Shown: positions 9,121 to 19,063 of the stretch, one piece after another
Layout: the number at the start of each line of letters is the position of its first letter
Numbering within the stretch: the stretch's first letter is position 1
From: Chryseomicrobium excrementi
GTDB taxonomy: Bacteria > Bacillota > Bacilli > Bacillales_A > Planococcaceae
DNA length: 39,290 nt
Reading direction: 5' to 3'
Assembly (NCBI RefSeq): GCF_002798305.1
Contig: NZ_PCGR01000007.1
Coordinates: 1-39,290, forward strand
Notes under the pieces: model-generated
Seen by the model: only the letters and a program-made list of their open reading frames with translations
Databases searched by the model: none
Told to the model about the DNA's origin: nothing
Position numbers and translations under genes: made by a program

Positions 9121-10598
9121 TAAACTTTCCCTCCTGCCGCTTTATGTGCATCTACCATTTCTTTCACTTCTTGAATGTTACGCATCTTGTTATCCCAGCA
9201 TTTCTGGCTCAGATCAACCGGATACTCTTCTGGATTCAACGAGCGTTTGTACTCGTCCCACAACAAAGTCAGGTTCTGCTTCGCATAGGCCTGCATTTCC
9301 TGCAGAGACGGATTGTCATAAATCACTTCACCATCTTTAACCACATGATGCTGCAAATCAATCGCGTCAAAGTTCGTGACAAATTTAGATACAAACGTGT
9401 GAACGGGATGGAACATCTTGAGTCGGTCTTCAGTAGTTGGATCTTCATCTTTCAGCGTGATGTAATCCCCTTCTGCTTTTCCGTTCTCACGGTCGATGAT
9501 TCGGTAAATTCGCTTCTCACCTGGTGTCGTAACTTTTTCAGTGGTCGAAGAGATCTTAATGGTGTCTTCCATCACTCCATTATCGTTTTCAATAGATACA
9601 AGTTTATAGACCGCTCCTAATGCTGGTTGGTCGTAAGCAGTGATTAGTTTCGTCCCGATTCCCCACATATCGACTTTTGCGCCTTGTGCTTTCAAGTTGA
9701 GGATCGTGTACTCATCTAAATCATTTGAAACGACGACTTTTGCATTTGGGAATCCTGCTTCATCAAGCATTCTACGAGATTCTTTTGATAAGAACGCGAT
9801 ATCTCCGCTATCCAATCGAATTCCCACGAAGTCAATCTTATCTCCGAGTTCTTTCGCCACTTGAATAGCAGTTGGGACCCCGATATTTAAAGTGTCGTAC
9901 GTATCGACCAAAAACACACATTTTTTGTGTCGTTTTGCGTACGCATGAAATGCTTCGTATTCGGATTTATAGGCTTGAACCATGGAATGGGCATGTGTTC
10001 CTGAAATCGGAATTCCAAAAAGCTTTCCAGTGCGAACGTTACTGGTTGCTTCTGCCCCGCCGATGTAAGCTGCACGAGCCCCCCAGATAGCTGCGTCCAT
10101 TTCATGAGCTCTTCGTGAACCAAACTCCATGACGATCTCATCTTTCACGACTTGTTTGATGCGAGAAGATTTCGTCGCAATCAACGTCTGAAAGTTCACG
10201 ATATTTAGTAGAGCCGTCTCAATCAATTGCGCTTGAATAAGAGGCGCTTCCACTCGAATCAATGGTGCTTGCGGGAAAGCGAGTTCTCCTTCTTTCATTG
10301 CATAGATGTTACCGGTAAAGCGTAAGTCTTTTAAGTAACTCAGAAAATCGTCTTGGTATCCTTGTTCCGCAAGATACGCTAAATCGGATTCACTAAATTT
10401 AAAGTTTTGAATATAATCGAGAATCCGTTCTAAACCAGCAAAGATTGCATACCCGTTCCCAAACGGAAGCTTTCGGAAGAACAATTCAAACACGGCTTTC
10501 CGCTCGTGCATGTTGTCCGCCCAATACGCCTCAGCCATGTTGATCTGGTAGAGATCGGTATGTAATGTTAAACTGTCATCTGCAAATGGATGATTCAT
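9120..10598 (-). CDS. pncB: nicotinate phosphoribosyltransferase
   Basis: A 492-residue enzyme that makes nicotinate mononucleotide from nicotinate and PRPP with ATP hydrolysis, feeding the Preiss-Handler route to NAD. The N-terminus has [15 protein letters not shown]. The conserved [12 protein letters not shown] segment carries the His that is phosphorylated in this family. [11 protein letters not shown] and [14 protein letters not shown] form the phosphate-binding barrel region. The length fits the Gram-positive form. It is followed directly by nadE, giving two steps of NAD salvage in one operon. The promoter at 10632-10661 reads into it. Confidence 0.97.
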   Translation of the reverse strand: MNHPFADDSLTLHTDLYQINMAEAYWADNMHERKAVFELFFRKLPFGNGYAIFAGLERILDYIQNFKFSESDLAYLAEQGYQDDFLSYLKDLRFTGNIYAMKEGELAFPQAPLIRVEAPLIQAQLIETALLNIVNFQTLIATKSSRIKQVVKDEIVMEFGSRRAHEMDAAIWGARAAYIGGAEATSNVRTGKLFGIPISGTHAHSMVQAYKSEYEAFHAYAKRHKKCVFLVDTYDTLNIGVPTAIQVAKELGDKIDFVGIRLDSGDIAFLSKESRRMLDEAGFPNAKVVVSNDLDEYTILNLKAQGAKVDMWGIGTKLITAYDQPALGAVYKLVSIENDNGVMEDTIKISSTTEKVTTPGEKRIYRIIDRENGKAEGDYITLKDEDPTTEDRLKMFHPVHTFVSKFVTNFDAIDLQHHVVKDGEVIYDNPSLQEMQAYAKQNLTLLWDEYKRSLNPEEYPVDLSQKCWDNKMRNIQEVKEMVDAHKAAGGKV

Positions 10599-10631
10599 CT
10601 CGTCGCCTTCTTCCTTACATAATTAGTTCTT

Positions 10632-10661
10632 AGTATACCTCTTTACCCGAAAATGTGACAA
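10632..10661 (-). promoter_or_regulatory. sigma-A promoter of pncB-nadE
   Basis: The minus strand reads TTGTCA (10656-10661), an 18-bp spacer and TATACT (10632-10637), just downstream of the terminator of the Sda-like gene. This gives a short leader before pncB. Confidence 0.7.
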
Positions 10662-10675
10662 AAAATCCGATAAAA

Positions 10676-10718
10676 CAAAAAGAGGCCCATCTTTACTCTG
10701 AATGAGAAGATGGGTCTC
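10676..10718 (-). terminator. terminator overlapping the 3' end of the sda-like gene
   Basis: On the minus strand, GAGACCCATCTT (10707-10718) pairs with AAGATGGGCCTC (10682-10693), followed by TTTTTG. The last codons and the stop codon lie inside the hairpin, so the gene body and its terminator overlap. Confidence 0.85.
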
Positions 10719-10857
10719 GATTTAAGAATATCTTTATTTTTCTGTCGTAGATTTGTTGGCGCAAAAGTTTGATGAAGGATGAATCAAGTTGTTGCCTCTT
10801 GGCTGAAGTAAATGCAGCCAGCAATTCTTTTGCAGTCAAATCTAGCGAGTGTTTCAA
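10693..10857 (-). CDS. Sda-like small protein (sporulation kinase inhibitor family)
   Basis: A 54-residue protein read from a TTG start at 10857, which has an excellent GGGGAGGA ribosome site 5 bp upstream. An ATG at 10878 gives a longer frame but has no ribosome site. Residues LTAKELLAAFTSAKRQQL and FIKLLRQQIYDRK follow the two-helix hairpin pattern of B. subtilis Sda, which binds sporulation sensor kinases and blocks their autophosphorylation when replication is disturbed. It is slightly longer than Sda (46 residues). It is monocistronic with its own terminator. No DnaA boxes were seen in its upstream region, unlike B. subtilis sda. The identification rests on pattern similarity only. Confidence 0.68.
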   Translation of the reverse strand: MKHSLDLTAKELLAAFTSAKRQQLDSSFIKLLRQQIYDRKIKIFLNRDPSSHSE

Positions 10858-10925
10858 TCGGTTCCTCCCCCTATACATTCAAGTAGTCATATTTTTAATT
10901 TTATCGTACTATTTGAACTAGAGAT

Positions 10926-11159
10926 GTGGCTGGTTGCCACAATGAAGACGAGTTGGATCAAAACGATGGAATTGGACAATTGATGCAACTAAAACAGGAA
11001 GTTCTAGAGAAAAATAGACCGATTCGCAGACAAATTCAGTTTCCACTATCGAACGGTCTTATGACGTATTGGTTTTTTGCTGAGCCCTTGCACTCATCAT
11101 CTGGTGAAGTGGCAGGTGTCGTGACAGCCGCCATTGAGGTTTCGGAGTTTGAAGAGTAA
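10926..11159 (+). pseudogene. probable remnant of a PAS-domain protein
   Basis: A 77-codon frame whose only start is a GTG at 10926 with no ribosome site. The text HNEDEL, then VLEKNRPIRRQIQFPL, then WFFAEPLHSSSGEVAGVVTAAIEVSEFEE matches the second half of a PAS sensor domain, ending where a linker to an output domain would begin. The first PAS strands and any output domain are missing. It is most simply the leftover of a sensory protein. An alternative is a short stand-alone PAS fragment translated with the dipeptidase gene 36 bp downstream. Confidence 0.45.
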
Positions 11160-11195
11160 AGTGAAACCCATACCTCTGAAAGGAGAGTCTTTCTT

Positions 11196-12122
11196 ATGAT
11201 TATCGATTTGCACTGCGATCACCTTTATAAATTGCAGCATCGAACGAACCCAATGCTCGACACATCCATCGAACGTCTTTTGAAAGGTAGAGTTCAAATA
11301 CAGGCTTTTGCGCTATTTATTGAACCTCATCTTTCAAGTAACGAAGCCTATCAAAAAATTTTGGGGCAGATCGAGCTTTTTCACAAGCATGTACTTTCTC
11401 ACCCTCAGGTCGTTTGGATTCGAAAGTGGGAAGATCTTGAAGCGATGGACGAGGAACACATCGGAGCTTTTTTAACGCTTGAAGGAGTCGACTGTATCGG
11501 CAATGACCTCGACAAGTTGCACCAACTGCTGGACGCGGGCGTATTGTCTGTAGGACTGACGTGGAATCCCGCAAACTTAGCTGCCGACGGTTGTGAAGAA
11601 CCTCGTGGTGCTGGGCTCACTAAATTCGGACGAGACATCATCGAAGTTTTGAATCATCGTGGCATCTTGACAGATGTAGCGCATCTAGCAGAAGCCGGGT
11701 TTTGGGAAGTTCTTGAGCTCGCTAAATACCCTATTGTTAGTCATGCTAGTGCACGAGCTTTGTGTGATCATCCAAGGAACTTAACGGACAAACAAATCAA
11801 CGCACTGATTGAGAGAAAGATTCCACTTCATCTTGTATTCTATCCGCCATTTCTTACAGGTCGAGAAGACGCAACAGTCGATGACATGATTCGTCACCTG
11901 AACCACATACTCGCTCTAGGTGGCGAAGACATTGTGGCGTTCGGTTCAGACTTTGACGGAATTGAATTTAAAGTAACAGGACTTGAACATGCAGCACAGT
12001 TTCAGAACTTGATGACACGCTTATCCGATGAACTGACATCTATTCAGCTTGAGAAGATTTCCCACGAGAACTTCCGTAGCTACATAACCCGCAAATTCAA
12101 AAAAAGAGACGACCGGTCGTGA
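11196..12122 (+). CDS. membrane dipeptidase family (peptidase M19)
   Basis: A 308-residue zinc peptidase of the renal dipeptidase family, probably cytosolic as no signal peptide is present. It starts with the metal-binding DLHCDHLYKL (His-x-Asp). LTLEGVD supplies the bridging Glu, VSHASARAL the later His ligand, and FGSDFDGIE the C-terminal acidic motif. The family hydrolyses dipeptides, including some with D-residues; the substrate here is unknown. The start has AAAGGAGAG at normal spacing. It is convergent with the aminotransferase gene and ends inside a shared bidirectional terminator. Confidence 0.9.
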   Translation: MIIDLHCDHLYKLQHRTNPMLDTSIERLLKGRVQIQAFALFIEPHLSSNEAYQKILGQIELFHKHVLSHPQVVWIRKWEDLEAMDEEHIGAFLTLEGVDCIGNDLDKLHQLLDAGVLSVGLTWNPANLAADGCEEPRGAGLTKFGRDIIEVLNHRGILTDVAHLAEAGFWEVLELAKYPIVSHASARALCDHPRNLTDKQINALIERKIPLHLVFYPPFLTGREDATVDDMIRHLNHILALGGEDIVAFGSDFDGIEFKVTGLEHAAQFQNLMTRLSDELTSIQLEKISHENFRSYITRKFKKRDDRS

Positions 12123-12146
12123 GTAACACGCCGTCGTCTCTTTTTT
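12101..12146. terminator. bidirectional terminator between dipeptidase and aminotransferase genes
   Basis: GAGACGAC (12106-12113) pairs with GTCGTCTC (12133-12140), flanked by A runs on the left and T runs on the right, so it serves both convergent genes. The dipeptidase stop codon (12120-12122) is in the loop. Confidence 0.9.
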
Positions 12147-12148
12147 AA

Positions 12149-13426
12149 TTATGATAAATCTTCGCAACCTTGATAGATTAGTTCAAACAACTCTTCAAGA
12201 TCCTCTTCTTCTACGCAGCTAAACGCTACACGAATATCTGTCTGGTTGTTCGAAATCACACCAACACCATACGTATCTAATAGGTGAAGACGCAGTTTCT
12301 CCGCATCCAACGTGTGAAGCTTCAAGCACATGAAGTACCCTGAGTTGAACGGGTAGTATTCCCAGTGCTTGTTGTATTTCTCGTTTGCCAGCAATTCTTT
12401 CGTCTTCACTGCGCGGCCTTTCATGATATCAAACTTCTGTTGTTTCTCCACTGCAAATTCAGGAGATGTCAGAGATTCTAAAATCATCGTCTGAGAAATG
12501 TGCGCGCCGCTTGAGATGGTCCCGCGGATGATGCCTTTTGTTTTTTGTTCTAATGCATGGAGAGTCTTTGCTCCCGCTGCATATGTGATAAACCCAACTC
12601 GAAGTCCCCATACATAATTCTCTTTCGTCGCTCCGTCCACTTTTACAGGAAGGATGCGATCATGGATTCCTGCTAGGCGTCCAAACAGAGATTCTGTGAT
12701 GGAATCTTCATAGAACAGCCCAAAGTATGCGTCATCTAATACGACAATCAGATTTAAGCCTGCTTGTGCTGCTTCTTTTAATACCTCAACGATTTCGTTC
12801 GCTTCGTCTTCACGAGGTGTGTAACCGGTTGGGTTGTTCGGGAAGTTCAACAAGACGATAGCTTTCCCAGTCTGTTGTGATAAGGAATTTCGAAGACCTG
12901 CTGTGTCAAAGCGCGTGTTGTCTGCAAACAATGGGAATGTGACGATTTTTCCACCACGTCGAACACCAAATACCGTGTTGTAGTTCCCCCAGTAATGATT
13001 AGGTACGACCAGTGCATCGCCCTCGTCCATAAACAAGTCTGCTACGATACTTAATCCGTGCGTCAAAGCATTCGTGACAACAGGTTTACCAATAGACTTC
13101 CCAACCATAGACGGATTGTCTTGATACAACTTCTCAAGCCACGCATCACGAAGTGCCGGTTTTCCTTGAGGTGGTGCGTACGGGTAGACGTCTTTTGGAG
13201 CGTATTCGATCTTGTCTTGAATATGTTTGAAATGCATCGGTTGGCCATTTTCTGTAGCGATACCAATCGTTGCATTGAACTTATGTGCTTTTTCAGATGC
13301 TTCTGCGGACTGGCTTAAAATCCCTTTTGGATAAAATAAGTTTTGTCCGAGCTTAGAAAGCATCTCATATACATAAGGGCTTTCTTGTTGTATGTCTTGG
13401 TTCAGTTGCTCTGCTAATGGATTCAC
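12149..13426 (-). CDS. class I/II PLP-dependent aminotransferase
   Basis: A 425-residue fold-type I aminotransferase. NFPNNPTGYTP (near 195) is the PLP-phosphate and substrate loop, VVLDDAYFG carries the Asp/Tyr that contact the cofactor, and Lys268 in DGATKENYVWG is the likely Schiff-base lysine. Arg in the C-terminal IRVAFSCV would bind the substrate carboxylate. The amino donor cannot be told from sequence. The start is a GTG at 13426 with GGAGGT upstream. It lies 39 bp after exoA with a TACAAT-like -10 in the gap, so it may be co-transcribed or have its own weak promoter. Confidence 0.88.
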   Translation of the reverse strand: MNPLAEQLNQDIQQESPYVYEMLSKLGQNLFYPKGILSQSAEASEKAHKFNATIGIATENGQPMHFKHIQDKIEYAPKDVYPYAPPQGKPALRDAWLEKLYQDNPSMVGKSIGKPVVTNALTHGLSIVADLFMDEGDALVVPNHYWGNYNTVFGVRRGGKIVTFPLFADNTRFDTAGLRNSLSQQTGKAIVLLNFPNNPTGYTPREDEANEIVEVLKEAAQAGLNLIVVLDDAYFGLFYEDSITESLFGRLAGIHDRILPVKVDGATKENYVWGLRVGFITYAAGAKTLHALEQKTKGIIRGTISSGAHISQTMILESLTSPEFAVEKQQKFDIMKGRAVKTKELLANEKYNKHWEYYPFNSGYFMCLKLHTLDAEKLRLHLLDTYGVGVISNNQTDIRVAFSCVEEEDLEELFELIYQGCEDLS

Positions 13427-13465
13427 AATAACGGACCTCCTGCGTTTTTCTATATTGTACGCTAT

Positions 13466-14233
13466 TTACTCTAAAAATTCTTTGTCTAATTCCAAAAAGA
13501 TTGGACAGTGGTCGCTCCCCATCGTCTCCGGGTGCATGCCAGCCTCTTGAATCGCGGGAGCTAATTTCTCCGATACGATGAAGTAATCGATACGCCACCC
13601 AATATTGCGCTCACGTACTTTGGCCATGTAGCTCCACCATGTATAGTGGCCTTCAGCCGATGGATGTAAGTAGCGGAATGTATCGACAAACCCGTTCTCT
13701 AACAAACGCGTCATCTTTTCTCGTTCTTCAAACGTGAAGCCGGAGTTCCCGATATTGGATTTCGCATTGCGAATATCGATTTCTTGATGCGCGACGTTCA
13801 AATCTCCCGTATAGATGACGGGTTTCGTTAAGTTAAGCAGTGTCAGATACGAATACATTCGGTCTTCCCACTCTAGTCGGTACGGAAGTCGCGACAGGTC
13901 TCGCTTCGCATTTGGTATGTAGGTGTTGACGACATAAAAGTTCGGATACTCGAGCGTGATGATGCGACCTTCTGCTTCGTCTAGATTTTCCCCCAGTCCA
14001 TAGTGGACTGAAAGTGGCTTGTGCTTCGTAAAGATGGCCGTTCCGGAATACCCCTTCTTCTCCGCGTCATTCCAGAATTGATAATAGCCCGGAAGTTCTA
14101 AGTCGAGCTGCCCTTGTTGCATTTTCGTTTCTTGTATACAAAAGAAGTCTGCATCCTGTGCGTGAAAATAGTCCAGCCAGCCTTTTTTGACGCAAGCTCG
14201 TATGCCGTTGACGTTCCATGAGATGAATTTCAT
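13466..14233 (-). CDS. exoA: exodeoxyribonuclease III / AP endonuclease ExoA
   Basis: A 255-residue DNA repair enzyme that cuts 5' to abasic sites and has 3'-phosphatase and 3'-exonuclease activity. The EEP-fold motifs are all present in order: SWNVNGIRA (residues 5-13), FCIQETK with the metal-binding Glu, YTGDLNVAHQEIDI with Asp and Asn, and the C-terminal GSDHCPIFLEL with the catalytic Asp-His. The length is typical. The ATG at 14233 follows a GAGGAGGG ribosome site. It is downstream of a terminator, so it is probably expressed on its own or with the aminotransferase. Confidence 0.97.
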   Translation of the reverse strand: MKFISWNVNGIRACVKKGWLDYFHAQDADFFCIQETKMQQGQLDLELPGYYQFWNDAEKKGYSGTAIFTKHKPLSVHYGLGENLDEAEGRIITLEYPNFYVVNTYIPNAKRDLSRLPYRLEWEDRMYSYLTLLNLTKPVIYTGDLNVAHQEIDIRNAKSNIGNSGFTFEEREKMTRLLENGFVDTFRYLHPSAEGHYTWWSYMAKVRERNIGWRIDYFIVSEKLAPAIQEAGMHPETMGSDHCPIFLELDKEFLE

Positions 14234-14270
14234 GCTGTACCCTCCTCTAAGTCCGCATTCAGTTTACCAT

Positions 14271-14295
14271 AAAAAAAGGACTCGCTAGGCGAGTC
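14271..14295 (-). terminator. terminator of the DDAH-like gene
   Basis: The minus strand reads GACTCGC, a 3-base loop, GCGAGTC and then at least seven T. It lies between the DDAH-like gene and exoA. Confidence 0.92.
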
Positions 14296-14311
14296 ACGTG
14301 TTCCTTCTAAT

Positions 14312-15169
14312 TTATTCGTTTCGAGTAAGCGGCATCGTACAGCACCGGAACGATCCACCAGACTTGATGATTTCACTAAAGTCGATTTCAATCACATCAA
14401 ACCCGTTTGAACGAAGCTTGTCATTGACTAGTGTGTTTTGAGGAAGACTGATGATTTTATTGTTTCCAATCGCCAAAACATTCGTCCCCATAGCGAATTG
14501 CTCATCTTTCTCTACAGCCATCAATGTATAGTGTTTCTTTAATATGTTGCGAGCTTCTTGAGAGAGTGCGTCCGGATAAATAAGCGCATGTGTCGGAGAA
14601 ACGATAGTGAATACGCAATCTAGATGGAGGCAAGACGCATCAAATGGAACTCGAATCACTTCGTAGCCAGGCAGCTGCTTCTCTAAGAAATTAATCGCAT
14701 CGTGATTCGTTCGGTGGCTGACACCGACAAATACCCGATTTCCATCGACGACCACATCTCCCCCTTCAATAGATCCTGCTGTCATCTTTTGAAATGGAAT
14801 CCCTTTCGTGCCGACCCATTCTCGCAAGACTTTCTCTTCACCTTGTCGAATTGGACTGGCCATCTCTGAAATAAATACTCTTGTGCCAATCGTGAAACCG
14901 ATATCTCGAGTGAAGACTTGTTCCGGAAATTCTGATTTAGCCGGTAGCGAAATCACTTCGATGCCTTCTTGTTTCAATGTATCCGTAAATGCTTTATGTT
15001 GTTTCAATGCTTTCGTGACGTCTATATTGTCTTCTGCATAGCGTTTTTGAACGGTATTGATTACTTCTTCGATTTTCATATAGGTTGGTTCACATACAAT
15101 GACTTGACTGAGCGTATCATATTCGGTCGTGCATCCATTCCATTGAATCTCATGCTGTTCAAGTCCCAT
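14312..15169 (-). CDS. dimethylarginine dimethylaminohydrolase-like (amidinotransferase superfamily)
   Basis: A 285-residue protein with the pentein fold of guanidino-modifying enzymes. FTRDIGF (86-92) and EGGDVV (135-140) are the substrate and propeller motifs. The catalytic His182 is in CLHLDCVF, and the nucleophilic Cys is one of the pair at 276-277 in GGSFRCCTMPL. DDAH proteins release citrulline and methylamines from methylated arginine; related enzymes act on arginine or agmatine, so the substrate is uncertain. It has its own terminator. The start at 15169 has GGTGG upstream. Confidence 0.82.
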   Translation of the reverse strand: MGLEQHEIQWNGCTTEYDTLSQVIVCEPTYMKIEEVINTVQKRYAEDNIDVTKALKQHKAFTDTLKQEGIEVISLPAKSEFPEQVFTRDIGFTIGTRVFISEMASPIRQGEEKVLREWVGTKGIPFQKMTAGSIEGGDVVVDGNRVFVGVSHRTNHDAINFLEKQLPGYEVIRVPFDASCLHLDCVFTIVSPTHALIYPDALSQEARNILKKHYTLMAVEKDEQFAMGTNVLAIGNNKIISLPQNTLVNDKLRSNGFDVIEIDFSEIIKSGGSFRCCTMPLTRNE

Positions 15170-15308
15170 CTTGTCGCCACCTTTTCGCTTCTTTTATATG
15201 AGTACTATTTCCTCTTTTAGTAGTCCTAAACTTTTTTTGGAAGCTTTTTGGTTTTTTCATGAAGTATTAGGGAATCAGAATGCAAAAGAAGATGAAGGGA
15301 CTGTTCAG

Positions 15309-16040
15309 ATGATTGTCGCTAAACAAACATTACTGACGAAGGAAGATGTGGAGACTCGAACGGATTTGCCTGCTTGGTTTAAAAAAGAATTTCAAACATT
15401 TGAGAACACGGTCACCGACAAAACATTTCCGTGTTATTTTGGACGCACTGGCCACTTGAGAGGCGAACTACGTTACGCGTACATTGAACAGAAAGACTGG
15501 TCGAACGCAGCTAGTGCCTTAAAAGACTTTTTGGCTTTATTCGAAAATCCAAAGCACAAGCGTCATGGACTCTTTTTATTTGTAGAGCCGTTTGAGGTAC
15601 AGCAGTCGTTAGAAGCTTACCGTCAACAATTTTGGGACATCCTGCAGTACCTTCACCAGGTTGATGATGTCGAGTGGCCAGAAGAAGCTCCAAAAGATCC
15701 AGACCATTATTTATGGGATTTCCGTTATGCAGGGCAGCCAGTCTTTGCATTCGGGAATACTCCCGCTTACAAGCAGCGGAAGACACGTGACCTTGGCAAT
15801 GCGATGGTCATTGGATTCCAGCCGCGTCTCATTTTCCAAGGACTTGAAGGAACTGAAAAAGGCGGCATCATGTCTCGTGAAAAAGTGCGCGAGCGCGTCG
15901 AGGCGTGGGACAACCTCCCGAAGCATCCAGACATCAGCCACTTCGGTGATCCAACACACAACGAATGGAAACAGTTCTTCATCGGAGACGATAGTGAACC
16001 GATTAAAGGCAAGTGTCCTTTCCAACATAAAGCGCTCTAA
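15309..16040 (+). CDS. YqcI/YcgG family protein
   Basis: A 243-residue soluble protein. The open frame extends back to 15171, but the leading 46 codons look non-coding. The ATG at 15309 has GAAGGGA at suitable distance and gives the usual family length. Marks of the family are TFPCYFGRTGH near 40, LRYAYIEQKDW, HYLWDFRYAGQPVFAFGNTPAYKQR, and the C-terminal KGKCPFQH. The function is unknown; some members sit with haem or stress genes, but nothing here points to a role. It is monocistronic and convergent with groEL, sharing a terminator. Confidence 0.85.
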   Translation: MIVAKQTLLTKEDVETRTDLPAWFKKEFQTFENTVTDKTFPCYFGRTGHLRGELRYAYIEQKDWSNAASALKDFLALFENPKHKRHGLFLFVEPFEVQQSLEAYRQQFWDILQYLHQVDDVEWPEEAPKDPDHYLWDFRYAGQPVFAFGNTPAYKQRKTRDLGNAMVIGFQPRLIFQGLEGTEKGGIMSREKVRERVEAWDNLPKHPDISHFGDPTHNEWKQFFIGDDSEPIKGKCPFQHKAL

Positions 16041-16041
16041 C

Positions 16042-16084
16042 AAAAAAGAGGATCCACACGATTTCCGTGTGAATCCTCTTTTTC
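16042..16084. terminator. bidirectional terminator between the yqcI-like gene and groEL
   Basis: AAAGAGGATCCACACG (16045-16060) pairs with CGTGTGAATCCTCTTT after a short loop, with A and T runs on the two sides. It closes both convergent units. Confidence 0.92.
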
Positions 16085-16098
16085 TGTTGAGCGACTGA

Positions 16099-17748
<1,650 letters not shown>

Positions 17749-18033
17749 TTATTGGATTACCGCTAAAATATCAGACTCACGAACAATCAGTAGTTCTTTG
17801 CCGTCATACTTCACATCTGTTCCCGCATATTTGGAGTACAGAACACGATCCCCAACTTGCACATCTAATTCAGCACGTGTGCCGTTATCAAGGACGCGAC
17901 CATTACCGACCGCAAGTACTTTTCCTTCTTGTGGCTTTTCCTTTGCTGAGTCTGGAAGCACGATGCCAGAAGCTGTTTTTTCTTCTGCCTCGACAACTTC
18001 GATTACGATACGATCACCTAGTGGTTTTAACAA
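17749..18033 (-). CDS. groES: co-chaperonin GroES (10 kDa)
   Basis: A 94-residue lid of the GroEL chamber. The TTG at 18033 is the likely start: it gives [13 protein letters not shown] at the N-terminus, the normal family length, and has AGGGAGGTCG about 8 bp upstream. The frame is open further up to 18075, but that part overlaps the region next to CIRCE and is not family-like. The mobile loop ([20 protein letters not shown]) and [18 protein letters not shown] are conserved. Confidence 0.98.
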   Translation of the reverse strand: MLKPLGDRIVIEVVEAEEKTASGIVLPDSAKEKPQEGKVLAVGNGRVLDNGTRAELDVQVGDRVLYSKYAGTDVKYDGKELLIVRESDILAVIQ

Positions 18034-18068
18034 TTGAAACGACCTCCCTGATAAATGGTTAGTAATTA

Positions 18069-18095
18069 TTAGCACTCTCTCTCATCGAGTGCTAA
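18069..18095. promoter_or_regulatory. CIRCE operator (HrcA binding site)
   Basis: TTAGCACTC, nine bases, GAGTGCTAA: a perfect copy of the CIRCE inverted repeat. It lies just downstream of the groES -10 box, where HrcA bound at normal temperature would block transcription; heat releases it. Confidence 0.98.
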
Positions 18096-18105
18096 CACAA
18101 TTCTT

Positions 18106-18134
18106 ATGATAATAAAACACCTAATTGATTGCAA
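18106..18134 (-). promoter_or_regulatory. sigma-A promoter of groES-groEL
   Basis: The minus strand reads TTGCAA (18129-18134), a 17-bp spacer and TATCAT (18106-18111). The predicted start of transcription falls next to or inside CIRCE. Confidence 0.8.
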
Positions 18135-18150
18135 GCAGGAAGATGAATTT

Positions 18151-18179
18151 TTGGCTAATTTTTTTTCGTGCGGTACAAT
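18151..18179 (+). promoter_or_regulatory. sigma-A promoter of the CPBP protease gene
   Basis: The plus strand reads TTGGCT (18151-18156), a 17-bp spacer rich in T, and TACAAT (18174-18179). It diverges from the groES promoter, with the two -35 boxes about 16 bp apart. Confidence 0.75.
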
Positions 18180-18228
18180 AAAGAAAGCATCTTTGATTTT
18201 GAAAGCTCAGAAAGGAATTTACCTACCT

Positions 18229-18957
18229 ATGTCTCATCAAAAAATCGCCTTCTCTATATTGATCACGTATGTTCTCATGCAACTGTCTGGTGCAGTTGGA
18301 CCTATCCCACTCGTCTTCTTGTTTGACCGTTTAGGTTATGCGGATCCAGAAATGCAAGCCGTCGGTTGGTGGATCTTCTCGAGTATGCTCGCAGCCGTCG
18401 TCATCTTCTTCTATTTCATTCGAAAAGATAAGACATTTTTAAAACCACTTGGCCCTAAGCCTTCTAGTACAGCAGGCGTTATCGGATGGGGAATCGTTGG
18501 CTTCTTCATGGTGCTCTTTGGTCAAGCATTAGCCGCCGGGATTGAGCAGTTGATCGGTATTGAGCCAGGTTCTGAGAACACGGCACTCTTTATTAAAATT
18601 GCTAAATCGGTTCCTGTAGTCGTATTTGCTATCGCCATCTTCGCTCCTATCTTAGAAGAAATCTTATTCCGTCGTATCTTATTCGGCATGCTGCTTCCAA
18701 AGACCAACTTCTTTATTGCGGCTTTAATCAGCTCTGTGATGTTTGGAATCATCCACTTTGAAATGAGCCACATCTTACTGTATTCAGTATCTGGATTTAT
18801 ATTCGCGTTTATCTACTATAAGACCAAGCGAATTGCCGCATCCATACTAGCTCATATGCTTCTCAACGGATTCGTCGTCCTAGTCCAGTTCTTCGCAGAA
18901 GACCTTCAAAAGTTTGCAGAACGTTATGGGCAAGTATTCATCACATTTTTTAACTAA
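18229..18957 (+). CDS. ydiL: CPBP family intramembrane metalloprotease (YdiL-like)
   Basis: A 242-residue membrane protein with six to eight hydrophobic segments. The CPBP/Abi motifs are clear: EEILFRRILFG (motif 1, two Glu and an Arg) near residue 143, and FGIIHFEMSH (motif 2, His ligand) near 172. The family are glutamate-type intramembrane proteases, in eukaryotes used for CAAX processing; bacterial substrates are mostly unknown, with roles in bacteriocin self-immunity known for some. The start at 18229 is downstream of the promoter; the longer open frame from 18106 begins upstream of it. The position beside groES matches B. subtilis ydiL. Confidence 0.85.
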   Translation: MSHQKIAFSILITYVLMQLSGAVGPIPLVFLFDRLGYADPEMQAVGWWIFSSMLAAVVIFFYFIRKDKTFLKPLGPKPSSTAGVIGWGIVGFFMVLFGQALAAGIEQLIGIEPGSENTALFIKIAKSVPVVVFAIAIFAPILEEILFRRILFGMLLPKTNFFIAALISSVMFGIIHFEMSHILLYSVSGFIFAFIYYKTKRIAASILAHMLLNGFVVLVQFFAEDLQKFAERYGQVFITFFN

Positions 18958-18961
18958 TGCA

Positions 18962-18990
18962 AAAAGCCATCCGCAGATGTGGATGGCTTT
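18962..18990 (+). terminator. terminator of the CPBP protease gene
   Basis: AAAAGCCATCC pairs with GGATGGCTTTT, followed by T-rich sequence. Its right arm is the start of the repeated tatC-tail segment; the tatC copy at 21329 kept only that right arm. Confidence 0.9.
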
Positions 18991-19057
18991 TCTTTATACT
19001 TGTTGCATGCGCTGTTGTTCTTCAAGCTTCCGTTTCGCTTCATCAGCCAAGTACTTC
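18981..19057 (-). pseudogene. duplicated 3' end of tatC (left copy)
   Basis: These 77 bp match the last bases of intact tatC and its flank (21329-21404) with four substitutions and one indel. Read on the minus strand it still encodes KYLADEAKRKLEEQQRMQQV and a stop, against KYLAAEAKRKLEEQQRMQQA in TatC. Two of the four differences are silent. It is a stump, cut off at a GGTACC where the adjoining inverted-repeat element begins. Confidence 0.88.
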
Positions 19058-19063
19058 GATTTA

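Noticed and set aside
13058-13318. Frames antisense to the aminotransferase gene
   Set aside because: They are shadows of a well-supported gene; codon pattern and motifs support only the minus-strand frame.
15171-15308. Extended N-terminus of the YqcI/YcgG protein
   Set aside because: The extra 46 codons are Phe/Ser-rich without family likeness and lack a ribosome site; the ATG at 15309 has one and gives the usual length.
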